Positions 24,061 through 35,301 of a stretch of DNA of 64,000 bases are shown in pieces. A program made the position numbers and the translations under genes. This stretch comes from Lotus japonicus (Eukaryota; Streptophyta; Magnoliopsida; Fabales; Fabaceae). The notes below the pieces were generated by a model, which was given only the letters and a program-made list of their open reading frames with translations, was not told the origin of the DNA and did not search any database. Within the stretch, counting starts at the first letter, position 1; the number at the start of each line of letters is the position of its first letter. Location: assembly GCF_012489685.1 (NCBI RefSeq), contig NC_080043.1, forward strand, positions 9,736,501 to 9,800,500, written 5' to 3'.

Positions 24061-24649
24061 GGAGAGAAAATCTATAGAGTGAGAAGGATAAAGATAAATA
24101 GTTTAGGATACTCAAAATCACACAAGTCAAAATAAAAATTACCCTTAATTCGAAGAAGTATTAAGAAGAGAGACCACAACATTCAAACCCAATACATGTC
24201 CTGCAATGAAAGAGATAAAATGGAACTCTTTTTAGTGAAAAAAATTAAAACCTGATCTAAACCTCATGTCATGAACTGTGTCAAAACTAGGGTTTAAATT
24301 GCGGTCAGCAACCATAATTGTGACAACAACTTAAATGGAATTAGACGTGTCCTGCATTGACATGGGGACTGCAACTTCTATGACATTAACCCACATTTGT
24401 TAGTAATTATGTAATGCATCCATGATCTTTACAACAACTTAAAACCTAGGAAAGTACTAAATTACAAGTATCAAGGTGAACCTACATACCATTTTGATCT
24501 CAATCTCTTGTAAAAGGTATGACTAAATTGTCTGTGTCTCTGATCAAATGGCAAGACTAATTAGATTCTGACCTCTGAAGATGTCTATGTGTTTTCACTC
24601 TTCTCTTATGGTGACAACCTTTGCTTATATAGTGTGAAGAAGAAATAAG

Positions 24650-25157
24650 GGGCACATAAACAAAAGTAATAAATAATTAATAAATAAATATATACGGATT
24701 CAAAGTATTCACAATCTCAAATAACCAAAAATTATAATATTAATGACTTAATATTAATTATATGGCTCAGTATTAATATTTTTATTAATTATTTGAAACT
24801 TGTGAATTTTTTCGTATGAATATAATTAATACAATTAGAATTATCATTAAAGGAATTAAATTTTTTTCAAAGTTTCTTTCATTACTAAATATTTTAATTG
24901 AAAGCTTCCAAAAAAAAAATAAGTAATTTCATTATTTGATAAGAATAACAATCATTTAATATATTTGAAAATTTATCTAAATAATTAATAATTAATTTTA
25001 TATAAATTTATAATTCAAATAGAAACAAATTCATTATTTGATATTTTATTATTTATTAATTATTATTACCAACAATATACATATTAATATCATTAATTGT
25101 ATATTTTGATTCTTTGACATAAATACTCATCAATACTATCTAAGTAAAATCTTATTT

Positions 25158-25199
<42 letters not shown>

Positions 25200-25337
25200 T
25201 ATACAAATGGATATAGAAAAAATTTAATAAATATTTTTATCATATATAAATATTTATTTAATAATTAATTTGTATAATATTATAATAAAAGCTCTTGAAT
25301 TTTTACTTTTTAAATAAAAATAATTTCTTAATTTATT
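24650..25337. repeat. Very AT-rich tract with (TA)n
   Basis: Upstream of the CRF-type gene the DNA is almost pure A/T, with a dinucleotide TA run at about 25160-25206. No gene. Confidence 0.8.
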
Positions 25338-25351
25338 AATCATTAAATATA

Positions 25352-25846
25352 GGGTTTAGGGTTTGGATAGTGTGGAAGATTTTGCCGTCATGGGTAATGA
25401 ATTGGCGCTTTTGGAGCCTGAGGGTAGTGACCCTAAAGGCGTTTTGACTAGGGCGAGGTGCGCTTTACTTATGGGGAAAAGGTGTGGAATGGTTTATGAT
25501 TGCTCTGACGAGTGTGCTCTTCAAGGTCTTGTGGCTCAAATTAGCTCGCGCAGATTGGGATAGGACCTTTTGGAGTCTATCAGAGTTTATCTTTTTTGGT
25601 AGGTTGATCATCTCTTTTAGGTTAGCTTTTAGGTTGGTGCTTATATTTTGGGAATTTCCATTGTATATTCTTGAACGAGGCTTCTTTTTGTGGGGCGTTC
25701 TATCTCAGGTCTTTGGGTTGGGGTTGGCGTTTCTATTTTAGGTGATTAGCTTTTTGCTATACTAATCACTTTTGTTACCCTGTACTCTTTTGAGCTTTGT
25801 TCCCAAAGCTTTTGCTTAATATATATCTTTATGCTTTCGAAAAAAA
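25352..25846 (+). mobile_element. 5'-truncated LINE-type retroposon with 14-bp target duplication
   Basis: The insert ends in a run of nine A (about 25840-25848). It is flanked by AATCATTAAATATA at 25338-25351 and again at 25847-25860. Its interior is GC-richer than the AT-rich host DNA around it and has no intact frame; the 3' part is T-rich untranslated-like sequence. This is the typical outcome of target-primed reverse transcription. Confidence 0.75.
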
Positions 25847-26289
25847 AATCATTAAATATATATTAAAAAATTAACAAAAATAAATTTTAAATATTTTTAT
25901 TTAATACTTTTGAATATTTTTTATTTATTAAATATTACTTTGTTTCATTTTATTTTTTTTTGTATTTATTTTCAATTATGTTTATAATTACAATTAGAAT
26001 TTGAGAGGTCTAACTGTACTCCAAAGCGTAGCTCAAGAGGTTAGGATTGGCTTCACAACAAGTATCTTAAATTTTTCTATCTTGTCTATATCTCTAGTAA
26101 ATGTGAGACTTCTCAACAATTACTAAATTTAATCTTTCATATTATAATTGTATGTATAATAAAAAATTGTAAAGTAAAAAAAAAATATATATATATATAT
26201 ATAAAATAATTAATATTGTCATTAATACAAGTCAATCTTCCTATCCCTCTCATCTTTTCCTATCACATGACACAACTTATCGTTCATCC

Positions 26290-26950
26290 CTATCTCTTTT
26301 CTTCTTATTTTAACAAGGTGGAGGTGTTTAGAGGTGTGAAATAAACTTTATTCTTTGAATATTTGAAGAAAATAAGACCAACGAAGTCAGATTTGAAAAG
26401 TGAGAAAAAGTCTCAAAATAAAAAATACTCTCATCTTCAAAGAACTTACACGTTAAATATCAACTCACTGAATTACTCTTAGTATTCCTTTAGAGTCATC
26501 TCTTGTATCAATATTAAAGAGTTTCTAGATCTTAATCTTTCTACATCTCTCTTTTTGAAGAGAATCTAAGTAGAAGAAAAACCATTTCTTGGATTTAGGA
26601 GAAGTCTTGTAGAATACTTGTGAAGGAAATTAAAAGTCCTTGATAATACTTGTGAAGGAGAATTCCTTAAAATTTGGCTGAAGTAGTGAGTAATCTTGGT
26701 GGATACCAAGTCTGAACGTAGCCCATTTGTTTATGGTGAACCAGGATAAATCTCTTGTGTGCTTTACATGCTTTAGTTTATATTCACTCATATCTTTTAT
26801 GTTGCACAATCACTCTTTTGAAAATGTTCTAAAGAACGAATATTTGTTTCAAAAAGGTTGTTTTCAAAGACACAGTTCAAACTCCCATTTTCTTGTGTCC
26901 TGCATTCTTTCCCATAGATATATTAGCAGAGTGTACTTCCTACATGATCA
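26290..26950 (+). mobile_element. Probable copia (Sirevirus-like) LTR remnant
   Basis: AGAATACTTGTGAAGG is repeated at 26611 and (as AATACTTGTGAAGG) at 26645. GGTGAACCAGGATAAATCTC at about 26737 followed by TTGTGTGC resembles the 3' end of SIRE1-type copia LTRs. Borders and coding parts are missing. Confidence 0.35.
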
Positions 26951-26954
26951 GGTC

Positions 26955-27265
26955 AACAACTAGGTAACCTGAAGGAAGTCCTAGTTAACTCGATCATAGG
27001 TCTTCTCCAAGTAAATTTTCAAAGCCACGAGCCCTCTACCTCATTTGTGAGTATGAGTAGTGTGCATAACCTCCTGAGGATGAATAAAGTTGTCCTTCGT
27101 ACCCCGTCCTGACGGTATGAAGCTTCCTTGGAGAGGGCCCACAAGTTCGGCTACGAGAGGTTTGAACCTGTTCACCAACACCTTAGTTATAATTTGTTAT
27201 GCCACATTACAAAGGCTCATAGAAGAGTTGGATCTGCCTTGCAATTCCAGAAAAGCGTCAGCCAC
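26955..27265 (-). pseudogene. LINE (L1-type) reverse-transcriptase fragment
   Basis: Read on the minus strand, motifs appear in the order KVLVNRFKPLVAELVGPLQG, SFIPSGRGTKDN, a degenerate QEVMH block and ALKIYLEKTYDRVN. These are RT blocks around the fingers of plant L1 elements, where the last contains the usual K-D-L-x-K-A-Y-D-R motif. A stop codon interrupts it before GRGLVALK and another near the end. Only about 100 codons remain. Confidence 0.8.
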
Positions 27266-27269
27266 CATG

Positions 27270-28344
27270 TAGTGGAGTTCATGCCCCAAAGTATGCCAAT
27301 ATTTTTTTTATAGAAGAACTCTTGAAACCTATATGCACCAAGAGCCTTAAAGGAGTGCATGGGAATTATGTGGCACTACAGACTTCATGGAAGGAAGCGA
27401 GAAGTACTAACTCAAGAATATCCTACTCGGAAATGGTAGGCGTCCAGTTCTCCATGCGAAAGCTAACGCTTACCTCGGATCAAGTCAGCATCACCCGCAA
27501 GTTCAGGAGAAAGTGAAGTTCTAAAGAAAAGAAAGAATCGAAGTTCCATTATATAGTTTCGGTTAATCTGCGAGTCAATAGAAAACAGGTTAGTGATAAA
27601 TAATTGTACCTCCTACTTAAGGATATGATTGAATTTAATGATATTTAAAATAGGAAATAGAAGGATGTGATTGAATGACTGTGTAAATTTTTTTATACCG
27701 TCAGTGCATAAAATTAAACTAATCTCATTACAAAATACAACAGTATAAATTATTAATAGTATTTTCTAAATATTTAGTAGGGATCTTTTATATAAAGAGA
27801 CACTAAAATATCTCTAAAGAGTGTTATAGGAAGGAAGGTAGTAATTAAGCTCTAAGCTACGTATGGATCATATGATTGCTTAAGTTTGGGTTATATATGA
27901 CAAATATTATCATTCAAGAAATAAGATGTGTCATAACAAAGTTTTACCATTTTTTTCCTGAGAAAACAGCTAATTAACTCATTTAGGTTGGGACTTTGTT
28001 GTTCTCTTTGCTTTAGGGCCACCAATTTCATGAGGAGATTTCAGTTGTAGACCAACAATAAACAAAACAGAGCGCTTCAAAACCAATTTTAATTGAATTT
28101 TAGATTTAACCATAAAAATGAGGAAATTATAACCATTTTTTTCTATAAGTATATTGCAAAAAAAAAAACAAACTCTTTTCCACCACTAATTTAAACTAAA
28201 CTATCTTCATTGTGACAGCCAAGAGTAAAAGAGAAAGTATAAATGTTCTCGATGTATTGAACAAAATTGCAAACACAAGACGAGAAATACAACACAATTA
28301 GGAGGAACCCATCACACTTTTAGGCTCCTTCACCAAACCCCATC
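27270..28344. other. Intergenic DNA upstream of the RALF gene
   Basis: 27350-27530 is mixed-GC debris likely from the neighbouring LINE. The rest is AT-rich promoter DNA; TATAAAT at 28239 lies 106 bases before the RALF ATG. Confidence 0.5.
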
Positions 28345-28545
28345 ATGAAAGCTTGGTTTTTTTGCTTTCTTCTTCTTAGTGTGGCTGTTCTCAACCATAG
28401 CGTTCATGGCGGTGAAACAAAATATATAGATATGGATAAGATAACTGGACGTAAAATAATATCTGAAGGCAATAGTAATAAGAGAATACCAGCTAATCCT
28501 TACAATCGTGGATGCTCCCCAATTCACAGATGTCGAGGACTGTGA
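28345..28545 (+). CDS. Short RALF (rapid alkalinization factor)-like peptide precursor
   Basis: Single exon, 66 residues. Residues 1-22 are a secretion signal (WFFCFLLLSVAVL). Residue 27 onward shows KYIDMDKI in the place of the RALF YISY/YI..x(L/M) receptor-contact motif. The C-terminus ANPYNRGCSPIHRCRG carries the conserved NPY-RGC...RC signature. Only the two C-terminal cysteines are present, and there is no long propeptide or RRIL protease site, as in the short RALF subgroup. Mature RALFs are secreted and bind FERONIA-type receptor kinases with LORELEI-like partners. ATG at 28345 is the first and follows an A-rich leader. An antisense frame over the same bases is a shadow. Confidence 0.9.
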   Translation: MKAWFFCFLLLSVAVLNHSVHGGETKYIDMDKITGRKIISEGNSNKRIPANPYNRGCSPIHRCRGL

Positions 28546-28839
28546 TTGATGATGGATAATCAAAAGAATTTATATGCTGATGGTGTTACTGGAGTTTATC
28601 ATTGTATCACGAATTTATAGCTAATTGCACCAAATATACAATATATGTATTTTCTCTCTCATTGTTTGTGTGATGTTTGGAATTATTCATAATTTACAAT
28701 ATATTGACTTCCATTATCTACATTTTCTACAAATCTTCAACTTCAGCCTTAATTATTTTTGTTATATGTCAAGTAATGTATTATGGCCTTAAATGCATTT
28801 TTTTTTTCGAAAACGACATATGAATATATATATAAAGAT

Positions 28840-29055
28840 GGGTGACCCCTAATGTGGACCACTTTTAAAGTGGTCTAATTTTAGACCACTTTTTTTAACC
28901 TGCTATAACAGGCATTTTTTTTAAAGATATTTAATATATGACAAATTTTTAATGATATTTTTTCTTAAAAAAAATAATGTGTTGACCTGCTATACTCAGT
29001 TAAAGTATGTGGTGTAAAATTACACCACCTAAAACTGGTGCATATTAGGTTCACC
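28840..29055. mobile_element. Mutator-type MITE with 9-bp target duplication
   Basis: The 216-bp element begins GGGTGACCCCTAATGTGG, and its reverse complement from the other end begins GGTGAACCTAATATGC. Internal palindromes (GACCACTTTTAAAGTGGTC at the left, GTGTAAAATTACACC at the right) add hairpin potential. TATAAAGAT occurs directly on both sides, at 28831-28839 and 29056-29064. A 9-bp duplication fits Mutator-like transposition. It lies about 295 bases after the RALF stop codon. Confidence 0.75.
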
Positions 29056-29064
29056 TATAAAGAT

Positions 29065-29948
29065 AATGTTGAGAAACAACCCCTCTTCACATGGGTACAG
29101 TAACCAAGCTCGGCCATGACAGTAAAAACCTTCCAAAACCTTAAAAACCCCCCACAAGCAAACAAACAAACCCACAATCCCTAACGTCTACACTAACGGA
29201 AAGAGGTCCTTAATCAAAAACAGCGACAAGTTCACCCAAGGATCCTATATCAAACCGCACAACACCTGAAAGAGAGACCAACCCAGCAATGCAAACTAAA
29301 ATACCCAAGAATTAAAATACAAGGATTAAAATTGACATTAAAAAGATTGGACTCGGACAAAATTCGGTAGTCGGTACCCATAGCTTACCCTCTTTACTTG
29401 TTTCATACCTGTTTTTTTTTTGTCAAAGTTCATACTTGTTTCATACATGGTAATATGAGCAATTGTAGTTTTCATATTATTATTGTATGAAATGAGTAAA
29501 GACGTTCAATCAGTCTTTTTATAATGAGATCAGAGGAGTATTTATTGCATGTTGAAAGGTTTGATATGGGTTTTAGTGAGAGCCAACAAAACAAGCCCAA
29601 AAGCCGGGTACAAATACCCAAAGGATTGCAATGGACTAGAGGTACAAATACTAGTCTATAACAGGTCATGGACTAGTATGAAGAAGAAGAAGAACAAAAA
29701 TAAAGTAAGGAGGAAAAGAAATGTGGAGAAAAGGAGATATGACCCAAAAAACCTTTTGACCCTGTTTTTCATAATTTTGAAATGTGTATATTTTTTACCA
29801 AAAAAAAAATGTGTATTCCATTTTATGATTGGTTGATCTTAAGAGTGATGTTAGGTTTGTGCTCGAGAAGAAATTCCCACTAATAATGTCATGAAAATAA
29901 ATTAATGATAAATATTGTTGTGCATTACATTAAAGCAGTATGATAAAT
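29065..29948. other. Intergenic DNA with repeat pieces
   Basis: The start (29065-29090) shares ATGTTGAGAAACAACCCC then CTCTT with 15221. No coding signal is supported. Confidence 0.5.
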
Positions 29949-31073
29949 TTAATGAGATGGAATGCCAAAAAGCACGGAAACCGCATGACCAAGTACAGCA
30001 CCCTGAAAAGTCAGCGTCTTGGGGTTCGGAAGACCTTGGAAAGCATGAGCGGACAAGTGCAAGAACGTCGGAGGTGTCGGATCAGCAGGGATGTCCTCAG
30101 GAAGTGAGGCATCGTCCTCCGGGTCAGTGCACATCAACAAGAAAAGTCGTGGTTGACAACGATGGCCGACAACAAACTTCTCGTCGCAGTTGTAACACAA
30201 CCCCAGCGCACGTCGTTCCTGCATTTGGGCACCGGTTAACCGCTTGATGGGAAGTGAAGGGGGTGGCAGCAAGGGCGGTGTCGCCTTCACGGTGGAGGTG
30301 GCACCGGTTTGGGGCTGAGACTGCGGACGGGCGCCAGGAGTAAATGTGTTGTGTCCCGTCGCCGGCCGAGAGAAGCGTGATGGAAGTTGTTTGGCGGACG
30401 CAACTTTCTCTTCCAACATTTTGGCCAAACCGATGGCATCAGATACAGAGTACGGGCGCAAAGGCTTCAAATCATTCTTGATATCATCCCGCAGACCTGA
30501 AATAAAACAGTTAAGCAACATCTCAGGAGAAAGACCGACAACCTGATTGCAAAGCTTTTCAAAACGGGTCTGGTAGACAGCGACGGTGGTAGTTTGCTGC
30601 AACTTGAATAGGGATTGTTGAGGATTCTCAAAATCCGAGGGGCCAAAACGGAGTGTGAGATTGCGAACAAACTCATCCCAGGAAAGCAGTTGGCGGTTTG
30701 TATGCATCCAGCGATACCATACAAGAGTCTCTCCTTTCATGTAAAAAGCCGCCAAATGCAAACGTTGATCCCCGGGAATTTGGAGAAACTGAAAGTACTG
30801 CTCAGCCTGGAAAACCCAAGACACCGGGTCGGTGCCCTCAAATTGATTAAGTTGGAGCTTCAAGGCTCTGGTGTGATCCGCACGGTTGGTGAATGCGGTG
30901 CGAGTAGGATTATGCGCCAGTGCAGCGGGTTGCTCAGAAGACAGTTGTGCAACCTGTGAAGATAACTGGTGGACAGTGGTATCATTCTGGTCTAGCCGAA
31001 GGAGCATCGAGGAGAGTTGCTCCGTGATGGTAGCAAACATCCCAGCAAAGTCTTCTGGGGAGGGAGCCATCAA
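29949..31073 (-). pseudogene. Ty3/gypsy gag, cut at the protease active site
   Basis: An uninterrupted 374-codon frame. Residues about 60-240 are the retrotransposon gag core (FEGTDPVSWVFQAEQYF, YMKGETLVWYRWM, FGPSDFENPQQSLFKLQQ). About 298-311 is a zinc knuckle CYNCDEKFVVGHRC. The last 25 residues enter the protease (LTFQGAVLGHAVSVLF) and then lose the catalytic D-S/T-G triplet, ending GIPSH. The break is therefore exactly where protease would start its active site. No reverse transcriptase or 3' LTR follows. The gag itself is remarkably intact, which fits either a recent deletion or a non-autonomous copy. Confidence 0.85.
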
Positions 31074-31091
31074 AAGAATGAAAGCACCAGA

Positions 31092-31353
31092 TGGTAAGAG
31101 GTTATCCTCTTACCTAGCATAAACAGAAAATAAAAGAGAAGAAGAAGAAGGCAAATTCAATATTCTGGTTATTATTCTCAGCAGCTATAACGTGCTACTT
31201 ATAAGGTCTAGGCAATTAAATAAATAAGGAAACCCTAAGTAAATAAGGAGGTTGCACCTCTATAGTGTGCTGGTGCACCAATTAACCTAATTATAAAATA
31301 CTTGGCAAAACTTGGGCTAATAGAATTAATGGCCCATTTATTTAGGAATAACA
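31092..31353 (-). repeat. 5' LTR of the gag element
   Basis: On the minus strand it starts TGTTATTCC at 31353, has a CCTTATAAG TATA-like box near 31201, and ends CTCTTACCA at 31092. TCTGGTGCTTTCATTC follows immediately and leads to the gag ATG 19 bases later. Borders are from the TG...CA rule only. Confidence 0.55.
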
Positions 31354-31501
31354 GAAATAAAAATACTACTAGTCCCTGAACCTTATTGGCTTAATGATGG
31401 TTCTCTTGGGCCTTGTGGAGGTGGGCTCCGTACCACACTCTCTTCCTTGTAGGGCTAATTTATCAAAACGGGACATCCAAGTGCATGCAGCTCTATTTGT
31501 A

Positions 31502-31615
31502 AGAAACTGATTTGTAATTCTCTGTGGGCTTGCCCAAGCAGTTGTACTACCCTTTTGGATTATGGGTCTGGCCCATGTTATCAATGAAATGTTCACCTTT
31601 GACCAAAAAAAAAAA
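31502..31615 (+). mobile_element. Short retroposon with 23-bp target duplication
   Basis: 114 bases ending in an A-tract (31605-31617). The 23 bases 31479-31501 (starting AAGTGCATGCAGCTC) are repeated exactly at 31616-31638. The insert contains GGCTTGCCCAAGC and ends AATGTTCACCTTTGACC before the A-tract. No tRNA boxes are seen, so it is more likely a 5'-truncated LINE tail than a SINE. Confidence 0.8.
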
Positions 31616-32019
31616 AAGTGCATGCAGCTCTATTTGTAGACTTTGTTTTCTTAGATTAAAGTATTACGAGCTTTCCAAAAAAAAAAAAGGAAGTAAAAAA
31701 GGTTATATAGAAAAGAAAAGTAGAAAACGCAACAGGTAGTCTAGAACAAGAAAATAGTTTTTCTTTCCCCCAGGGAAAAAAATAAAAGAACACCAAATTG
31801 AATCCAGCAAAAATCATAACATCAAACGTGTAACCAATGGAGTTAGATTAGTTATTAATACAATTAGAGTAGTAGTAGACAAGGAAACTCTCCTATAACC
31901 AAAATATATACTCTTCTCTGCCTAAACATAACAATAACATAGCTAACTGACCCGCTATCAAATTATTCTCCAATTGTCTTGACTCTTGAGACACAAAGCT
32001 GTAGACAAATTAAAACAGA

Positions 32020-33832
32020 TCACCCAAAAGCAGAAGGAATTACAGTAATGTGTTTTAGAGGGTGAGTGATGTCTGTGCCCCCTGCATGCTGCACAAACTC
32101 AGCAGGTGAAAATGTGCTTCCATGGCAGACACAAACAATGCTAACTTCAGAATTTGTATATCTGTATAGAAACCCATTAACTGTTCTCCCATTTGGTCCA
32201 TTCCCTTTAGTTGATACATAAGGCATTTGAGGAAGGGAAGAAGCCTGAGACAGAGGCTTTGGTAATGGTGGCTTTCCCAATATCTCATCTTTGCTCTCCT
32301 TCAAGGTGCCATTGCTTGAATTTTCATTAGAAAGAGGCTTACTATTAGGCATTGAAAGTGTCTTTCTGTTTTCTGCATTTTCTTCCCTGAGTTTCACTGG
32401 CTCGGGTCGCGTGACGACGTTTGATTGAGTTTGCCTCACAGATTGCTTTTCTTCTTGTACATTGTTGCCATATTGTTGGGATTTTACCGGAGGAGATGAA
32501 TCACTTTCTTCAGGTTGGTTTCTGATGTTAGCTTCCTTGGAACTGTTCAATTGAGTTGGTTCTGCCAAAGAATTAGCTGAATGGCTGTGGCTGTCTGTGC
32601 TTCCACCATCTGAAAAAACAAATGGCTATTGTTATAAATTGTCCTGATAATGAATGTCCTAAAGTATACTGATTAAGGAATTAAACAAAATATTATTGAA
32701 AAGAATAACATTCACTATATGGATCAGAAAATACACAATTGTTTAGTCCTTAACATTTGCTTACAGGTTGAAAATCAAGATTGAAGAGTGCAATTAAATA
32801 ATTGAGCGAAATAACTTTTAAGTGTTGAAAATTAAAGGCTTTGATGGATATGAAACCTCAACAAAGAACAATAAAAGCTTGCAATAGAATCTCAAAAGCA
32901 TGAAGTATGCCTATAAAGTAGAATAATCTGATGGCTACGGTAATTCCAGAAAAGAAACAGCCTGTGCTTTTCAATTTAATTATGCTTTGCTTTTCATCAT
33001 AGAATGAATACTGCTGATCATGTGAAACCTTCACATGACCTTTTCAATTTCATGTTAAAATTTATATCTTTCTCTTTTCATCCATTGAAATTGAATAACT
33101 GGAATCTTAATTCAAAGAAATTGTGAGAGAAATAGCTACTTTCGCTAAAATTACAGGGATTATGAACCCTCTCAGCATGCATTCATGAAAATGACCTCAA
33201 AAAAATTATTAAAATTACTGGACATAATATTTAAAATTTCAAGAAAAAAAAAACAATAATTAAATAAGGAGAATTTTTTTTGAATATAATAAATGAAAGA
33301 AAAAATATTCACCTTCACGAGAAGAACATTGGTAATCCGAAACCGCAGAGGAACTGCACCTAGAAGACCCATTAGACTTCGCTTTCCCATCTCCACCTTT
33401 AACGCCGTCAACCCCTCCACCCACATTCTTCTCGTTCGCAACCCAACACGGCAACGCCAAGCCGTTACTTAACGGCACGTACTGCACCGTCGCCGCGTAC
33501 GGCTGCTGCTGCACGCAAAACGGCGTCGTCCATGAAACCGTCACGCCGCCGTCGAGAAAACCGGTTGTCTTTCCCTTCTTACACGCCGGTTCGCATTCCG
33601 GTTCGGACTCTCCAACTCCCCTCTTCTGCTCTAGCTTCTTCTTCACCTCCTCCATCCTCCGCAACGCAGCCTCACGCAAAACCGGTTTTGCATGAGCTGA
33701 ATCCACGCGATGATCGTTGCGTGGATCCAAATCAAACAAAACCGGTTTGGAATTGGGATTATCTATAGGTTTTCTGAAAGTTCCGCCTATGGACAATCCC
33801 AAATCCAGCTCAATCTCTTCAACTTCCACCAT
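32020..33832 (-). CDS. NINJA-family / AFP (ABI5-binding) co-repressor, two exons
   Basis: Exons 33832-33313 and 32609-32020 (phase-1 intron, GTGAAT...CAG) encode 369 residues. An EAR repression motif ([10 protein letters not shown], residues 8-17) recruits TOPLESS-type co-repressors. A middle block near residues 168-186 (SDYQCSSRE then [11 protein letters not shown]) is the second conserved NINJA region. The C-terminal 60 residues ([46 protein letters not shown]) are the conserved domain that binds ABI5-type bZIPs or JAZ proteins. The domain spacing is as expected, and the nuclear role is repression of ABA or jasmonate output. Its upstream region carries five CACGTG cores, consistent with ABA feedback control. 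Whether it is AFP1/2/3-like or NINJA-like was not resolved; the short length favours AFP. Confidence 0.93.
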
Positions 33833-33992
33833 CGTTTGTTATGTTGTTAGTTGTTACACTTTACCTTGAAACTCCACGCTACAGGTTCATATATGACACA
33901 CACTAGGTAATGTTTTTTTTTCTTGCTGAGAAATTGTAACGTAATCTGAATTTCTTTATTTTTTTCGCGGGGTAGAAAAAGGAAAAGCGTGG

Positions 33993-34284
33993 GACACGTG
34001 GCGGAAGGCGAGAAGATAGGGGTTGGCGGTTTGTGACACGTAAGGTCACGTTAATTTGAAAGCTGTAACGTTGTTGCATTCACACCGTTAATGCTGGTGT
34101 TCTTGGAAGGTTCTGAGTGTTGCCACGTGTCGTTTTCTGATGGGAAGGGGTGAAGAGGGGACACGTGGCGGAAGCAGAAGAGGGTTGGGTTTTGTGACAC
34201 GTGGGTGGGAAGCGTTACTGTCACACCGCGAATCTCTAGTTTTTGCTTGAATCTCGAGACTCGTGTGGGAGAGGTTGACACGTG
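33993..34284 (-). promoter_or_regulatory. ABRE/G-box cluster upstream of the AFP gene, with a duplicated module
   Basis: Perfect CACGTG cores are at 33995, 34124, 34162, 34198 and 34279, that is 163 to 452 bases before the ATG; further CACGT half sites are at about 34037 and 34451. The block GACACGTGGCGGAAG ... GGGTTGG ... TTTGTGACACGT occurs twice (33993-34041 and 34160-34203), an internal duplication of a two-ABRE unit. Paired ABREs are the established target of ABI5/AREB bZIPs. Confidence 0.75.
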
Positions 34285-34629
34285 TGGGGGTGGGGCCTAC
34301 ATTTTCTGCTGAAGGTGGGGTTTGGAGAAAGTGAAACGTGGAGGGTGGGAAGGTTTTGCCGAGGAGAGAGTGATGGTGACACGACGACGTTTGGGTAGCT
34401 GATTGATTGGTTTGTACTTGCGGTGGGGCGGGACTCGTTGACGAAAGCGACACGTCGACGTGTATGGGAATTCTAGAGCCCGAGAGAGTAACACATGAAA
34501 TATGCTCGTGTAATGCATGCTGGCCTCTAGAATTCATTTTGAAAAATATTTGTCAAAGTGGGGTGTTTTGTGCCAACTGGGACGGTGATGTTAAATGACT
34601 CGAGAGAACGTGATTAACTTTTTCATAGG

Positions 34630-35301
34630 TGCACCATCACCTTTGAAGGTGTTGCATTGCAGCTTGGCCTAAGATCGACCTAAGAGCAATTATTGGGGTT
34701 GCATACAATCATCAGAAGCCAACGATTTACCATTTACTAGAGAAGACGCGGGAATCAGATGAAAATGAGTTATTTAAATGACAATTTTCACGATGCACAT
34801 GATATAACTTGATGATGACGAACTTATAAAAAAACTTAATGTTGACGAGTCGTTGTTGCGGTTCATTTGTGCATACATATTTCGTTTCTTGGGACGTATG
34901 CTAATTAATGGTAGCACTGGTTGCGAAGTATCGTTGAGGTACTTGCCATTATTATAAGAGTTAGCTACATGTGGATCTATAGCTGGGGATTAGTAGTGTT
35001 GACATATCTGAATTGATCAATGTGTATGACGATGAACTATGATTGTGCTGAACTTAATGGATGTACATTTCTACTTCGGTTATGGGCATGAGCGAGAATT
35101 TGTGTATAGGCCTGAAAGAGCCACCTCTTAAAAACGGTTTCCCTCTTGAAGGAAGGTATGAATGTATTCATAATAACATATTTCAACACTTCTGTCATTT
35201 AAACGAATATATATAATGACTATCCTTTGAACAAGTGGAGTTCAAATAAGTATCCAATCACGTGGTATCGCAACAAGCTAGATGTCATGACCAACAACCA
35301 T
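34630..35301 (+). pseudogene. Plant mobile domain (MAIN-like, PMD) remnant
   Basis: Two alternating + frames give the PMD motifs in their usual order. CTITFEGVALQLGLR starts at 34630, then SYLNDNFHDAHDIT near 34770, then DESLLRFICAYIFRFLGRML near 34850 and GCEVSLRYLPLL near 34925 in a shifted frame. Later comes PITWYRNKLDVMTNNHV near 35250, matching the YYRxxLD block that ends the domain, just before a GTAAGT donor at 35302. Several stops and at least two frameshifts are present. PMD proteins are transposon-derived and some are domesticated; this copy is not functional. Confidence 0.65.

Noticed and set aside
25363..25741. Frames at 25363-25563 and 25484-25741 as host genes
   Set aside because: They lie entirely within the retroposon bounded by the 14-bp target duplication and show no domain.
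33172..33441. Minus-strand frame overlapping exon 1 end of the AFP gene
   Set aside because: Out of frame with the conserved protein and running into the intron.
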